Source of the DNA: Gigaspora rosea
Taxonomy: Eukaryota; Glomeromycota; Glomeromycetes; Diversisporales; Gigasporaceae
DNA: 64,000 nucleotides
NCBI GenBank assembly: GCA_003550325.1
Contig: QKWP01000227.1
Location: 198,821-262,820 of the forward strand
Direction: 5' to 3'
Part shown: positions 43,348 through 53,396 of the stretch, piece after piece
Numbering within the stretch: position 1 is the stretch's first letter
How the letters are laid out: every line of letters starts with the position of its first letter
Translations under genes and position numbers: made by a program
The notes under the pieces: model-generated
What the model saw: only the letters and a program-made list of their open reading frames with translations
Told to the model about the DNA's origin: nothing
The model's database searches: none

Positions 43348-44534
43348 TAGTGCTCCTAGGTCCTGTCCGGGTCTGGTCTGGTCCGGGTTCGGTCCGGGAT
43401 CAGACCAGACTCAGACTCTAAATTTTACTAATTTCAGACTTCAGACCAGACTCAGACTCAACTATGAGTTCGGTCTGGGTCTGGTCCGAAGTCTGCAGAC
43501 TGGTCTGAGTCTGAATATATTTAAATGTATTTTTTGGCGCTGAACAAGTTTACTTAGTGCATTTTGTTAGAATAAATTAGTAAAATTTTATGAATCATAA
43601 GATTTTATAGAATTTTATTAATAAAATTTTATAAAATCTTATAATTCACAAATATTTATTAATTAATTCTAACAAAATGCACTAAGTAAACTTGTTCAGC
43701 ACCTAAAAATACATTAAATCGGCAGGGTTGTTTTTATTTTACTTGAAATTTGGAGAAAAGATGCATAATTTTGGATTTTTGATCAAAAAAGTCAAATTTA
43801 AGCATCTTTTCTCCAAATTTCAAGTAAAATAAAAACAACCCTGCCGATTTAATGTATTTTTAGGTGCTGAACAAGTTTACTTAGTGCATTTTGTTAGAAT
43901 TAATTAATAAAAATTTGTGAATTTTAAGATTTTATAGAATTTTACTAATAAAATTCTATAAAATCTTATGATTCACAAAATTTTACTAATTATTTCTAAC
44001 TTAATGCACTAAGTAAACTTGTTCAGCACCTAAAAATACATTAAATCGGCAGGGTTGTTTTTATTTTACTTGAAATTTGGAGAAAAGATGCTTAAATTTG
44101 ACTTTTTTGATCAAAAATCCAAAATTATGCATCTTTTCTCCAAATTTCAAGTAAAATAAAAACAACCCTGCCGATTTAATGTATTTTTAGGTGCTGAACA
44201 AGTTTACTTAGTGCATTTTGTTAGAATTAATTAATAAAAATTTGTGAATTATAAGATTTTATAGAATTTTATTAATAAAATTCTATAAAATCTTATGATT
44301 CACAAAATTTTACTAATTAATTCTAACAAAATGCACTAAGTAAACTTGTTCAGCGCCAAAAAATACATATAAATATATTCGGACTCAGACCAGTCTGCAG
44401 ACTTCGGACCAGACCCAGACCAGACTCAGGCTTGACTAAAAAGTCTGAATATAAAAGTCTGAGTCCGGTCCGAAAATCAGACCAGAACCAGACTTGACTA
44501 AAGTCTGGTTCAAGTCTGGTCTGTAGGAGCATTA
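43348..44534. mobile_element. 1.19-kb hAT-like element, TSD CTACATAG, containing a palindromic cassette
   Basis: It starts TAGTGCTCCTAGGTCC. The complement of the right end is TAATGCTCCTACAGACC. Perfect octamers CTACATAG lie at 43340-43347 and 44535-44542. Dense 'AGTCTGGTC'/'GACCAGACT' subterminal repeats occupy both ends. The centre is the cassette at 43530-44372. Plus- and minus-strand open frames at the two ends mirror each other and are repeat artefacts. Confidence 0.88.
43530..44372. repeat. Palindrome of palindromes: five hairpin units A-B-A-B'-A'
   Basis: Unit A (about 175 bp, starting 'GCTGAACAAGTTTACTTA') is itself an inverted repeat and occurs at about 43540-43712, 43863-44032 and 44192-44360. 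Unit B (about 150 bp, starting 'TTAAATCGGCAGGGTTGTTT') is also an inverted repeat and lies at about 43715-43858 and 44037-44185. The second B is the exact complement of the first in its asymmetric loop, so the whole 840-bp block is a palindrome centred in the middle A. No coding sequence. Confidence 0.9.
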
Positions 44535-45021
44535 CTACATAGTAAAGTCTAAATTTTACTAGGCAAATTGAAAAAAAGTCAATTAAGTAAACTTATTCAG
44601 CAGATCAAAATACACTTACCACAAAATTTTTATAAGTAGCGGAGAAGTTTTTATTAATTGACTTTTGATTTTTACGTTCGACGAAAAAATTAAAATTTTT
44701 TAAAAAAATTTATTCAACGAACGTAAAAGTTAAAAGTTAAATAATAAAAAGTTTTCTAATACTTATGAAAATTTTGTAATAAGTGTATTTTGATCTGCTG
44801 AATAAGTTTACTTAATCGATATTTTTCGATTTGCTTAGTAAAATTTAGACTTTACTATGTAGCAACTATCTGCGATTAACTAAAAATCGATTTTCTTCAA
44901 TATGATTGGCTATTTATACTATATATATATATATAGGACGTGATATTTGGGGACCCCCCACCCCCCTAAAAAATTACGTGATTTTCTGCACTCCCCTAAA
45001 TCCTAGTCCGACATTCTTTTG

Positions 45022-45146
45022 CTAATTGCCTTCAGCAACTACATCGGCTCCAATGGGAATAGAGAAAGGACCGGTGGCAACGATGGCTGCTCCCATTGCA
45101 GCACCTCTAGTAACTTTGCCAACAAACTTTGTTACTTCCCAAACCC
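45022..45146 (-). pseudogene. 41-codon coding relic, glycine/alanine-rich, family not recognised
   Basis: The minus strand reads 'VWEVTKFVGKVTRGAAMGAA' then 'IVATGPFSIPIGADVVAEGN' and TAG at 45022-45024. Hydrophobic, with small residues, it could be a membrane-active or glycine-zipper segment. Upstream the frame is lost. It lies inside the hAT-like element next to the TPR relic, on the opposite strand. The plus-strand 73-codon frame over it is a shadow. Confidence 0.45.
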
Positions 45147-45307
45147 TACTTCAGAAACCCATTTTAGTCATTGGATCGTAAGAAGAACGGAGAGAGCAGT
45201 TAAACTAAAAAAAAAGAAAAAAATATTAGCAAAAAATTAGAGAATAAAAATAGCAACAGCTAATTGTATAAAAAAAAAAACAGAAAAGAACTTATATTAT
45301 TTTTATT

Positions 45308-45530
45308 GACTGGAATAGTATTTCTATTGCTGAATCAAACAAAGCATCGGAATTAAGAAAAAGTGGCAAAGCTTATTTCAATATGGGTAAATATAATGAG
45401 TCACTTGTAGACTTAACTAAACCATTAGATATTGAACCAAATACTGCGTTTGCATTAAGAATTTGTGGAGATACTTATCGTATGATGAGTAAGTATAAAG
45501 AGTCACTTGCAGAAGTAGCGGGTTTGAGCC
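45308..45530 (+). pseudogene. Tetratricopeptide (TPR) repeat fragment
   Basis: 'ASELRKSGKAYFNMGKYNES', 'LVDLTKPLDIEPNTAFALRI' and 'CGDTYRMMSKYKESLAEV' form almost two TPR units with the canonical W/L-G-Y-A-F-A-P spacing (…AL-x-x-x-G-x-x-Y-x-x-x-x-x-Y-x-x-S-L-x-D-L…I-x-P). Such TPR arrays accompany kinases in Glomeromycotina. There is no complete gene: a start codon at 45383 exists but falls mid-repeat. After 45515 the reading frame runs into 'GCGGGTTTGAGCCCACGC', which resembles a pol III B box and perhaps SINE sequence. It is carried inside the hAT-like element. Confidence 0.7.
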
Positions 45531-46275
45531 CACGCTATGGTGCGGCACATTCAACTCGTTACACATAACAACAAGCAGAGCCCTAGGGAGGGCTGGGGCC
45601 AGCTTATAATCGGGCATCAAAGAGAACAAGACAAAGCGAAGTAAGAAAGCACTAAGATTCACCATATACTCCCACATGTAATGCATACGTACTATAATCT
45701 CTGTTGTATACAATCATATGCTACTCAATTTCTTATAAGCCACAAATCAGGTTATTCTTGCGATAATAACCCTAGCGTGACTATTGTCAACGCATAGGGT
45801 TAGTGGTTTTTAATGACCGCATGGTGTAGCACAGTAAACTGATATACCTACTGAACACTATAGAATGAGTTCATTATGTAGTTTTAGTCATGTTGCTTAA
45901 ATCTTTTTAAATTTTCGATATAACAAACATGCATTCCCAAATTATTCCTATCTTGTTTAGGCATGTGCAGTTCTTCTGTTACGCCAATACAAAGAACCTT
46001 AAAGGTATTAGCTTGAATTTCAAGTTTCATTAAAGAACGATTTTGTAAATAAACTAAGTGCGTGAGAAAAAATTTAGGAGGCTATAGGGTTAGATTAATG
46101 CTTGCTATATTAGCAGGCCAGTTGCAGAGTTTCGGTATAGTTCCGGAGTATTGGTATAGTTTCGGGTCTTTAGGCAAGTTTCGGCCAAGAAGATCATGTT
46201 CGAAACTGGTAATACCAGTTTCGGTTTTGGTCAATCCGAAACTATAAAGTTTCGGGCAGCATCATTACCTACCAT

Positions 46276-47124
46276 ATAGATCACATATTATATATATGTT
46301 GTGCTTTAGATTAAAACTTGCATCAGATTAAATCTGATGCACGTCAGATGACTATCAATTGACCAGCATTAAATGATCAGCAACAACTAGCCTAAACTAC
46401 CTCCTAACTTTACCGTAATTTTACCCTAACCCTAATCTAATTTAGGCTAGTGTCAATCTGACACAATGATCGATCTGAGTTACAACATATATATCATATA
46501 TATATAAGATACCCGATATTATACTGATGTGTATAATTTTGACCTGTGTAACAAAGTATGCTAAACTTTTTAAAAACAGTAAATTTTATTTGTGGACTAT
46601 ACAATCAAGTTATTTATTAAACCTATATGGGCTATTCTTTATAGAAAAGTTATAATATTATTATATAGTGCCCGATACTTAAAGACTAAAATAATTTTAA
46701 AATCTAATAGCTCTTGATACAGAAAAGATATCAAAAAAAGAAAGCCGCTATCTTGTAGTTTAGTTAATTTATTACAACTTAGCGGCTTTGTTTTTTAAAA
46801 AATTATTATTTGTTTTTAAGTTATAACATTTTAAAGATGCTTAATTTTTATATGATATGCAAAAAAATTGCCAAAAATAGAACAAATCATATGACTTAGT
46901 CTTCTATGATTGGTCAATTTTAAAAAGTAAAATTTTAAAAAATTTTTGGCCAATTAGATTTTAGCAAATAAAAATATAAAAATTAAATTTTAGCCAATCA
47001 AAATATAGGAAATCAGCAAGACATCAAAATTTACTATAAAAATTTTCAAAATGTGACAAAGTCACGTGATTTTAGTCTTTAAGTGTCATGCACTGTATAA
47101 ACATTTTTTAATAAGTTATTGTTA
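46276..47124. other. Intergenic with small palindromes, no gene seen
   Basis: A perfect short palindrome 'TGCATCAGATTAAATCTGAT' (continuing GCA) lies at about 46319-46341. 'CTAACCCTAATCTAATTTAG' and neighbouring motifs resemble MITE cores seen elsewhere. Segment 46730-47080 is AT-rich with 'AGCGGCTTTG'/'AAGCCGCTA' inverted motifs. No coding signal. Confidence 0.5.
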
Positions 47125-47437
47125 CTGTATATTCCTGAAAATAAGCAACCTTTTTTGGCCAAAAAATTACACGAAAAAATGAGTGGTTGCTTATTTTCGA
47201 AATATTGAGTTTTTTGAAAAAATTGAAAAACGTACTAATAAAAAGTTGTCCAAATGACACCAAATTTTTAATAAATGTATTTTTATGCGCTGAACAACTT
47301 TATTTAATTGACCTTTTGAAGTTTACTTAGTAAAAAAAAGTTTTATATGTAGCAACTGCTAATGCGTTTTTTGAGATTTTTGAAAAAACAGGGGGGTTGC
47401 TTATTTTAGATGGTTGCTTATTTTCGGGAATATACGG
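47125..47437. repeat. 313-bp Tc1/mariner-like MITE, TSD TA
   Basis: Left end CTGTATATTCCTGAAAATAA and complement of the right end CCGTATATTCCCGAAAATAA, with TA on both sides. The interior has 'GCGCTGAACAACTTTA' and 'ATATGTAGCAACTGCTAA'. It is the same family and size as 53397-53708. Confidence 0.85.
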
Positions 47438-47758
47438 TATTAGGGTTAGGTTTGTAATTAGAGAGTTAAGATTAGTTAATTTTAAAAAAGCTTGTGATTT
47501 GCATGTGATATCAGTATCAAAAACGTATATAAATTTTGAGATACATCTAGGAGTATCAAAAAAGTAAGTACAAGAGTCTTAAAATTATAAGTTTTGTAAT
47601 AAAAAAAGTCTACAAACACATACTGGTCATGTGGTTCTTCATCTTATGGATACATACTAAAATAATATTTTTTTTTATTTAAAAAATAATCTAACAAGGC
47701 TTTGGTACTAAGTTAATCTAATAAAACCTGTTTTTCTAGTTTTTTAATTTTAATAATA

Positions 47759-48396
47759 GGGAAAATAAATTTGTCGCACCTGCGACATTTCACACCCCTG
47801 CTTTGACCAATCAAATTGCACGATTTTATATAGGCAAAAAATTTTATTTTTTAAAAATTTAAAATTTTACTTTATAAAGTATAAATATATATAAAATAGC
47901 ATGTTATATAACGTAAAATTTTATTCTGAACAACCTTTTCTAAATCATAAAGATGGGTTGTCTTAGTAAAAAAAAATGTTTTATAAGAAAAATCAAAATT
48001 TTTCAAAGTTAGCACATATAAAACTTTTTTTTTACTAAAACAATCTACCATTTTAACTTAGAAAAAGTTGTTAGTGTAAAATTTTACATGTAATTCTTAA
48101 ATGTAAATATAGATTATATTAGTAAAAAAAGGTTTATATGTACTAATGATTAAAATTTTTGATTTTTCTTATAAAACGTTATTTTTTTACTAAGACAATC
48201 TATCTTTATGACTTAGAAAAAGTTGCTCAGAATAAAATTTTACGTTATATGCTTTGATACTGCTTATTTTTTTTTACATTTTACTAGTAAAATTTTTATT
48301 TTTAAAATTTAAAATTTTTTGTCTACAAAATCGTGCGATTTGATTGGTTGGAAACAGGGGTGTGACATATCGCAGGTGCAACAAATTTCTATTCCC
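47759..48396. repeat. 638-bp Mutator-like MITE, TSD TTAATAATA (9 bp)
   Basis: Long TIRs of about 75 bp: left GGGAAAATAAATTTGTCGCA, right complement GGGAATAGAAATTTGTTGCA, both continuing through 'CACCCCTG' and 'CAATCAAATYGCACGATTTT'. TTAATAATA abuts both ends (47750-47758 and 48397-48405). Long TIRs plus a 9-bp duplication fit Mutator-like elements. The core is AT-rich and itself partly palindromic, with no ORF. Confidence 0.88.
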
Positions 48397-48414
48397 TTAA
48401 TAATAATAAGATTA

Positions 48415-48564
48415 GGGGAGTAACAAAAATCAGGTGATTTTTTAGGAGAAAGAGGGGTAAAAAAAGTTAAAATTATATATAAGAACCTAACTATATATAT
48501 ATTAAAGAAGAGGGAGTGGGTAGGCCTCTGATAAAAAATAATCAGGTGATTAATAACACAGCTC
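48415..48564 (-). repeat. 150-bp PIF/Harbinger-like MITE, TSD TTA
   Basis: It begins GGGGAGTAACAAAAATCAGG and ends 'TAATAACACAGCTC', flanked by TTA (48412-48414 and 48565-48567). It is an inverted copy of the family at 6098-6254 and 59379-60262. The empty site is visible in the direct-repeat copy near 48895. Confidence 0.88.
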
Positions 48565-49130
48565 TTATTAAAATTTAATTAGTAAAACTAGAGATAACAT
48601 TTTAAAATTTGTACAATATTATAAAGATTATATAAAAATATCATATAAACTTCAAAAGGCTATTTTACTAGTCTACTGAGTTGATTTTAATAATTTTATT
48701 ACCATTAAACCATAAAGACCAGAAGAACATATTTTGTTAAGACAATAAAGAAGATTAACCTATTATAAAATCAGTCAAGTTACTTTTCAATTTTAAAAAA
48801 GAAAAAAAAAAAAGCAATATGATTAAGAAAACTTTACTTCTTTTATCATTCTAATAAAACTTGTTTTTCTGGTTTTTCCGGTTTTGACTATAATAAGATT
48901 ATTAAATTTGATTAGTATAACTAAAGAAATCTTTCAAAACTTGGGTAATATTATAAAAATTATATAAAAATATCAAATAAATCACAAAGCTATATCCGGT
49001 TTTACTGAGTTGATTTAATAATTGTTATTATTAGAACCTAAAGCCTTGTCAAATCATTTTTAAATCCAAAAAAATTATTTTAGTACGTGTTTATAAAATG
49101 AAAAATCACGTGACTAGTACATGTTTGTAG

Positions 49131-50308
49131 ATTTTCCAAGATTAGTATTAAAAAAGCATATAAGAAACTCGTATTTTTACTAAAAATCACAGCTTATAAT
49201 ATTTGTGTGATTGGCTAATTAATGTAAATTCAAGTGTGATTATTAACCAATCAGATCAATTAAAAATTCTCTCAATACACAAAATATGCGAAAAAAATTT
49301 TTTTTAATAAAAGCAAAATATTTTTAATACTAAAATAATTTTATTCTATCTTTCAACTATTAGAATTTACTAAAAACACATTCCTGTATATCTAACATGT
49401 TACTACTCTATAGTTTATACAGAACCCGAACAATCTATATGGGATTATATTTAATAAATTGCTAATAGAGGCCCTTTTTTTAAAAAAGGTTATATACCAG
49501 GAATGGAGTACAAAGTACGTAGTGTATGGTTTACAGGCATTTAAAATGCTGTGTCTCTTTTGTATCTGATTGGTTAATCTATCTTTGTGACTTCTGAATG
49601 TATTTCTATATTTGTACATACTCTATGGGGCTTTGATCTACTGTATCGCATGCAAAAAAAAAAAACAGTATGCCAAAACTGGTTTAACCTGTAACTCGCT
49701 GAAAATCCACTTTCTGTTCCTGGCTTTGCGTGACAACGTCGCGCAGTTACTTATTTAAAAATTAGGTATTGGATAAAAAGGTTATATTTAAAAACAGTTA
49801 ATGGACAAAAAAGGTATATTTAAAAGAATACTAATAGGCTAATAAAAAATCCGAGTAATAAATACAAAAATTAAAAAAAAACAAAAATTGAAAAAATGCA
49901 AAAATTGAGATAAAATAGCATAAAATAGTATTTTTTTTTTTAGGTTTTTTTTATATTTTATAAGTTATATACTATATATATTTATAATATATAGCAAATT
50001 AAAAATCAAATGGGCTTAAGAAATTTTATTATATATATATATATATATTTTTTTAGAGAATATTATTATGTTTTTTTTTGTTTTTTATAGAATGTTACTT
50101 CAGTTTTTTTTTTAAAGAACATCACTATAATTTTTTTTGATTTTTATAGAATGTTACTTTGTATTTTTTTTTTTTTTTTTAGAAAATAGCACTATGTTTT
50201 TTTTTTGAGAATGTAATTGTGTTTTATTTTTCTTTTATAAAACATTATATTTCAAAAAATAGTAAAATTGGATAAAAGTTTTATCTGATGTTTAAAATAT
50301 AGCTTATA
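49131..50308. other. Intergenic, no gene seen
   Basis: AT-rich with long T runs. Four degenerate copies of 'TTTTATAGAATGTTACTT' or similar phrases occur at 50050-50230, hinting at a decayed tandem repeat of about 60 bp. A short minus frame at 49392 has no family resemblance. Confidence 0.5.
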
Positions 50309-50628
50309 TGGTCCAGTGCAAAAACCTTTGTATATCAAATAAAAATTAATAAAAAATTTTTTTGTATATAAACTTAAAATTTTTTTAAAAAAATATAATT
50401 TTTAGGTTATAGTAAAGTTTATTATAGCTTTTATTTGATTATTTTATATAGAACATAAAATATTTTTATTATAGCAACTTTTTTTAATATTTATTAATTT
50501 AAAAAAATTTATCAAAAATAGTATAGTTTAATTTAAAATTTATATACTGAACTAAGTTTTCAAAATTATAAAATAAAAACAAAATTATAAATTCTATTAA
50601 ATAATATCTTTTAAATAAAAAAGTTTAA

Positions 50629-51526
50629 TTGCTAACCTGGCAAGATTGGCAAATTTTCTATATTAGAAATTGGAGTAAAATTCCTATGATATTAACTATA
50701 TGCTAAAATATGAGCAGAGTCAAATAAAAAGTATTTTTTTATTAAGTTAACAATACAAGTTGATTAATTGAAAGTTGTAGAACTCGTCGAGACACATCTA
50801 ATGGTAGTTAGATTATCCAAATCGGGCCCAGTAGATCACGAGAAATTATTAAAAACTGATTGATATAAAATCTCTATAAACAATATTTGTTTACATAGAG
50901 ATTTTACATAATCAGCCAATCGTTTTTTACTAATTTCTCGCGATCTACTGGACCAATTTGGATGATCTAACCACTATTAGATGTGTCTCGACAAGCTCTA
51001 CAACTTCAATTAATCATCATGTATCATTAATTTAATAAAAAAATACTTTTCATTTGACTCCGCTCAGATTTTAGCATATAATTAAGGGTAGTGTGAACAT
51101 AGATCATTTTTCATATGATCTACTTGGTATATTAGAATTTTATATAGTAAATAAAAAAATGCTTCTAATAAATTTTTTTAAGATTTTGACCAATTTGTAT
51201 AAAATTTATATAATAGGTAGTTTTAATTAGTATGTTCATAATAATAAAGTTACGCAATATCCATTGCTTTAAAAAAAATCAACTTTATATAATTAAATTT
51301 TTGTAGGACACTATGATTTTTGTAGGTTATACAATGAATTGATTGGTCAGAACATATTTACGATGTTTACATGTAAATCATATTATCATATAAATTGGTT
51401 ACACAAAGTTGATCTACAGCTGATTTTATATAAAATTGGAAATTTGTACACCCTATCCTTAATATCATAGAAATTTTACCCCAATTTCTAATATAGAAAT
51501 TCTGCCAATTTTATCCAGGTTAGCAA
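50629..51526. repeat. TTAA-flanked foldback element (piggyBac-like target), 898 bp
   Basis: TIR TTGCTAACCTGGCAAGATTG and complement TTGCTAACCTGGATAAAATT, with TTAA on both sides (50625-50628 and 51527-51530). Nearly the whole element is an inverted repeat containing 'GAGACACATCTAATGGTAGT' and 'GGGCCCAGTAGATCACGAGA' with their complements. It is the same family as 55189-55723, but enlarged by the insertion at 51086-51458. Confidence 0.75.
51086..51458. repeat. 373-bp TTAA-flanked element nested in 50629-51526
   Basis: Starts GGGTAGTGTGAACATAGATC; the complement of its right end is GGATAGGGTGTACAAATTTC. TTAA lies on both sides (51082-51085 and 51459-51462). The opposite arm of the host palindrome at 50680-50700 reads 'CTATGATATTAACTATATGC' with no insertion, which is a built-in empty site. 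Confidence 0.8.
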
Positions 51527-52531
51527 TTAAACTTTTTTTTATTTAAAAGATATTATTTAATAGAATTTATGATTTTGTTTTTATTTTATAATGTGAAAAC
51601 TTAGCTCAGTATATAGATTTTAAATTAAACTATACTATTTTTGACAAATTTTTTAAATTGAATTGAATAACTTTGAAGCTTAATTTTTCTATAACTTGTA
51701 ATTTAAATTTAATAAAATTTATAAAGTATATTTATTATATGCACACCAAGGCGCTTGTATAACACAAGCACATTACACTGCATATTTGGTCTAAAAATAG
51801 CAAATATGTAATTTTTTTTCAACCCAACTTTTTTTATTATTTTTTAAATTAAAAAAGTATTTTATTATTAATTATAAAAGTATAACTATAATATAATAAT
51901 AAAAATAATATAAATAATTAATTTGTTTTATTCTCAAATTATTAATAAAGACAGAGGCAAAACCTTACCTTAACACCAAAAAAAAAAAAATAAAAATAAT
52001 TAATTAATTTAAAAGCTATTTTATTGAAATATAAAAAAAATTTTTATATACTATAAATAATTTATTAATTTTTAATTGTAGCAAAAAAATGGTTTAAATT
52101 TGGTGTACAAATGTTTTTGTACTAGTCCATATATACCAATATAAAAGTGCTAACCAAAAAAAATTTTCTATAATACTCAAATATAAGCTTATATAGATTA
52201 TTTAGAATTCTGTCTATACTATTATAATTACTATTGTATATATTATACAATATATTAGAGATAATTTTTTTTTGTTTTATATATAATATGTATATATATT
52301 GTAGTTCAGATAAAATAAACTATGTTAAAGTATTTATATTGCATAGCCTGTTGAATAAATGTATAAAGTTTTATATTAGTATAATACTCATAGTTTAACA
52401 ATTTATAAATCCATTGTTTGGCTTCATAATTTAAATGTACAGTATAACCCCACAATAGTCACATTCTATTAGTCACAATCTTGCTATAGTTACCTATTTA
52501 ATTATATACTATATATAAATTTTCAAGTTTA

Positions 52532-52877
52532 CTAAAACGCACCACTAGTGTTCAACACCAGTATGTGGTGTAATATGAAGATCAATATAAAAAAATAACA
52601 AAAAAAATAAACAAAATTTGAATTTAATAAATGTTAAGTGAGAGTTAATAGTTAGAGGTTAGGGTGAGACATAATATATAGTAAAATTTTACAAGGAATT
52701 TTTTTTTTAAAAAAAATGGTGGTTTCATAGATAAAATTTTGAGTTAGAAGATATTTTTGAAAAAAATAGCAAAATGACAAAAAATTTTAAGTTATACAAG
52801 ATCTTTACGTTACACTGCATTTAAAAAATGTAATTGGTGAAAATTATTGTGGTATTGGCACCAGTAGTGCGTTTTAG
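52532..52877. repeat. 346-bp Tc1/mariner-like MITE, TSD TA
   Basis: TIR CTAAAACGCACCACTAGTGT and complement CTAAAACGCACTACTGGTGC, flanked by TA. The core contains 'GTAAAATTTTACAAGGAATT' and 'GGTGGTTTCATAG', shared with other MITEs at 39759 and 40690-40950. It is inserted in a CACAATAGTCACA-type repeat (52440-52940). Confidence 0.8.
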
Positions 52878-53396
52878 TAAATTTGTAAATTTTAGCTTGC
52901 TTTAGTTACAATCTTACAATAAGCACATAGAAAGTTTTATTTTGGCATGTGACTAGTGCGGTATTTGATTGTAGTAGAAACTCAATAAACTTAGCCAATT
53001 ATCAAATGCTTTACCTTTGTTCTTATGAAAACTTTCTGGAGAAAGTGATTAAAAATAATTAGAAAAGGTTTTCTACTAGAAACACAGAAACACTCAAACC
53101 AAAAAAATTTTAGTTATAAACAGAAGTACCTTGAGTTTAACTTATTATAGTTAAATAGATAATAAAATTGCCAGTTTTTAGGCTACAATTGTATAACAAA
53201 TTTTTAATTGCACATATTAATAGTTTGTATAACAATTATTTCAAAATCTATCGAATATGAGTTTCTTATATGCTTATCAAAAAAGTAAAATAATTTTGGA
53301 GTACATATAGGAATATCAAAAAGTAAGTGCAGGAGCATTAAGAACATAAGTTTTGTATATCCAGATATATAAATTCGAATAGAGGTGTTAACTTTA

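Larger units (their letters stand above)
43300..44876. mobile_element. TIR element with GCTACATAGTAAAGTC arm, split by a hAT-like MITE
   Basis: The right arm 'TTTAGACTTTACTATGTAGC' at about 44845-44872 pairs with 'GCTACATAG' at 43339-43347 plus 'TAAAGTCTAAATTTTACTA' at 44543. The intervening hAT-like element duplicated CTACATAG inside this arm. 'CTGAATAAGTTTACTTAA' and 'GAAAATAAGCTACCCCC' link it to the 47125-47437 and 53397-53708 family. Outer boundaries are approximate. Confidence 0.55.
43192..44996. mobile_element. PIF/Harbinger-like TIR element, TSD TAA, holding further nested insertions
   Basis: Ends GGGGAGTGCTGTAAATCACG and (complement of right) GGGGAGTGCAGAAAATCACG. TAA is duplicated at 43189-43191 and 44997-44999. 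The duplicated unit at 42991-43097 gives the empty site. The native element is probably only a few hundred bp; the rest of the 1.8 kb is later insertions. Confidence 0.8.
42383..46267. mobile_element. 3.9-kb hAT-like element, TSD CCTACCAT, carrying gene fragments and a nest of other elements
   Basis: The left terminus TAATGATGCTGCCCGAAACT and the complement of the right terminus (same 20 bases) form a perfect TIR. The flanking octamers are identical: CCTACCAT at 42375-42382 and 46268-46275. Subterminal 'CCGAAACTA' repeats fill 42400-42580 and their complement 46120-46260. No transposase is seen. The interior holds a 107-bp tandem duplication, the Harbinger-like nest (43192-44996), a minus-strand coding relic (45022-45146) and a TPR fragment (45308-45530). 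It looks like a Pack-type hAT: mobile ends carrying pieces of host genes. Confidence 0.85.
47610..49130. mobile_element. 1.5-kb inverted-repeat element with two later insertions
   Basis: The arm 'CTACAAACACATACTGGTCA' at 47610 pairs with the complement of 'ACGTGACTAGTACATGTTTG' (ending TAG) at about 49109-49130. The match continues through 'TACTAAAATAAT' and 'ACAAGGCTTTGG'. A direct repeat within (about 47715-48640 and 48846-49020, starting 'TCTAATAAAACYTGTTTTTC') supplies an uninterrupted copy that shows the empty sites of the two insertions at 47759 and 48415. No gene. Confidence 0.6.
50309..52129. mobile_element. 1.8-kb Tc1/mariner-like TIR element, TSD TA, containing nested TTAA elements
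   Basis: Left end TGGTCCAGTGCAAAAACCTT and complement of the right end TGGACTAGTACAAAAACATT, each next to TA. The arms around the insertion at 50629-51526 are mirror images ('AATTCTATTAAATAATATCT' and its complement). The right half shares 'GCACACCAAGGCGCTTGTAT' with 14633-15178. No transposase. Confidence 0.75.

Noticed and set aside
43124-44532. Frames of 139 (plus) and 60 (minus) codons
   Set aside because: They lie across TIRs and the AGTCTGGTC subterminal repeats of a hAT-like element and mirror each other, so they are repeat artefacts.
45505-45700. tRNA gene at GCGGGTTTGAGCCCACGC
   Set aside because: Only a B-box-like and T-arm-like segment is present, without an A box or acceptor stem at the right distance. 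At most it is the tail of a tRNA-derived SINE.
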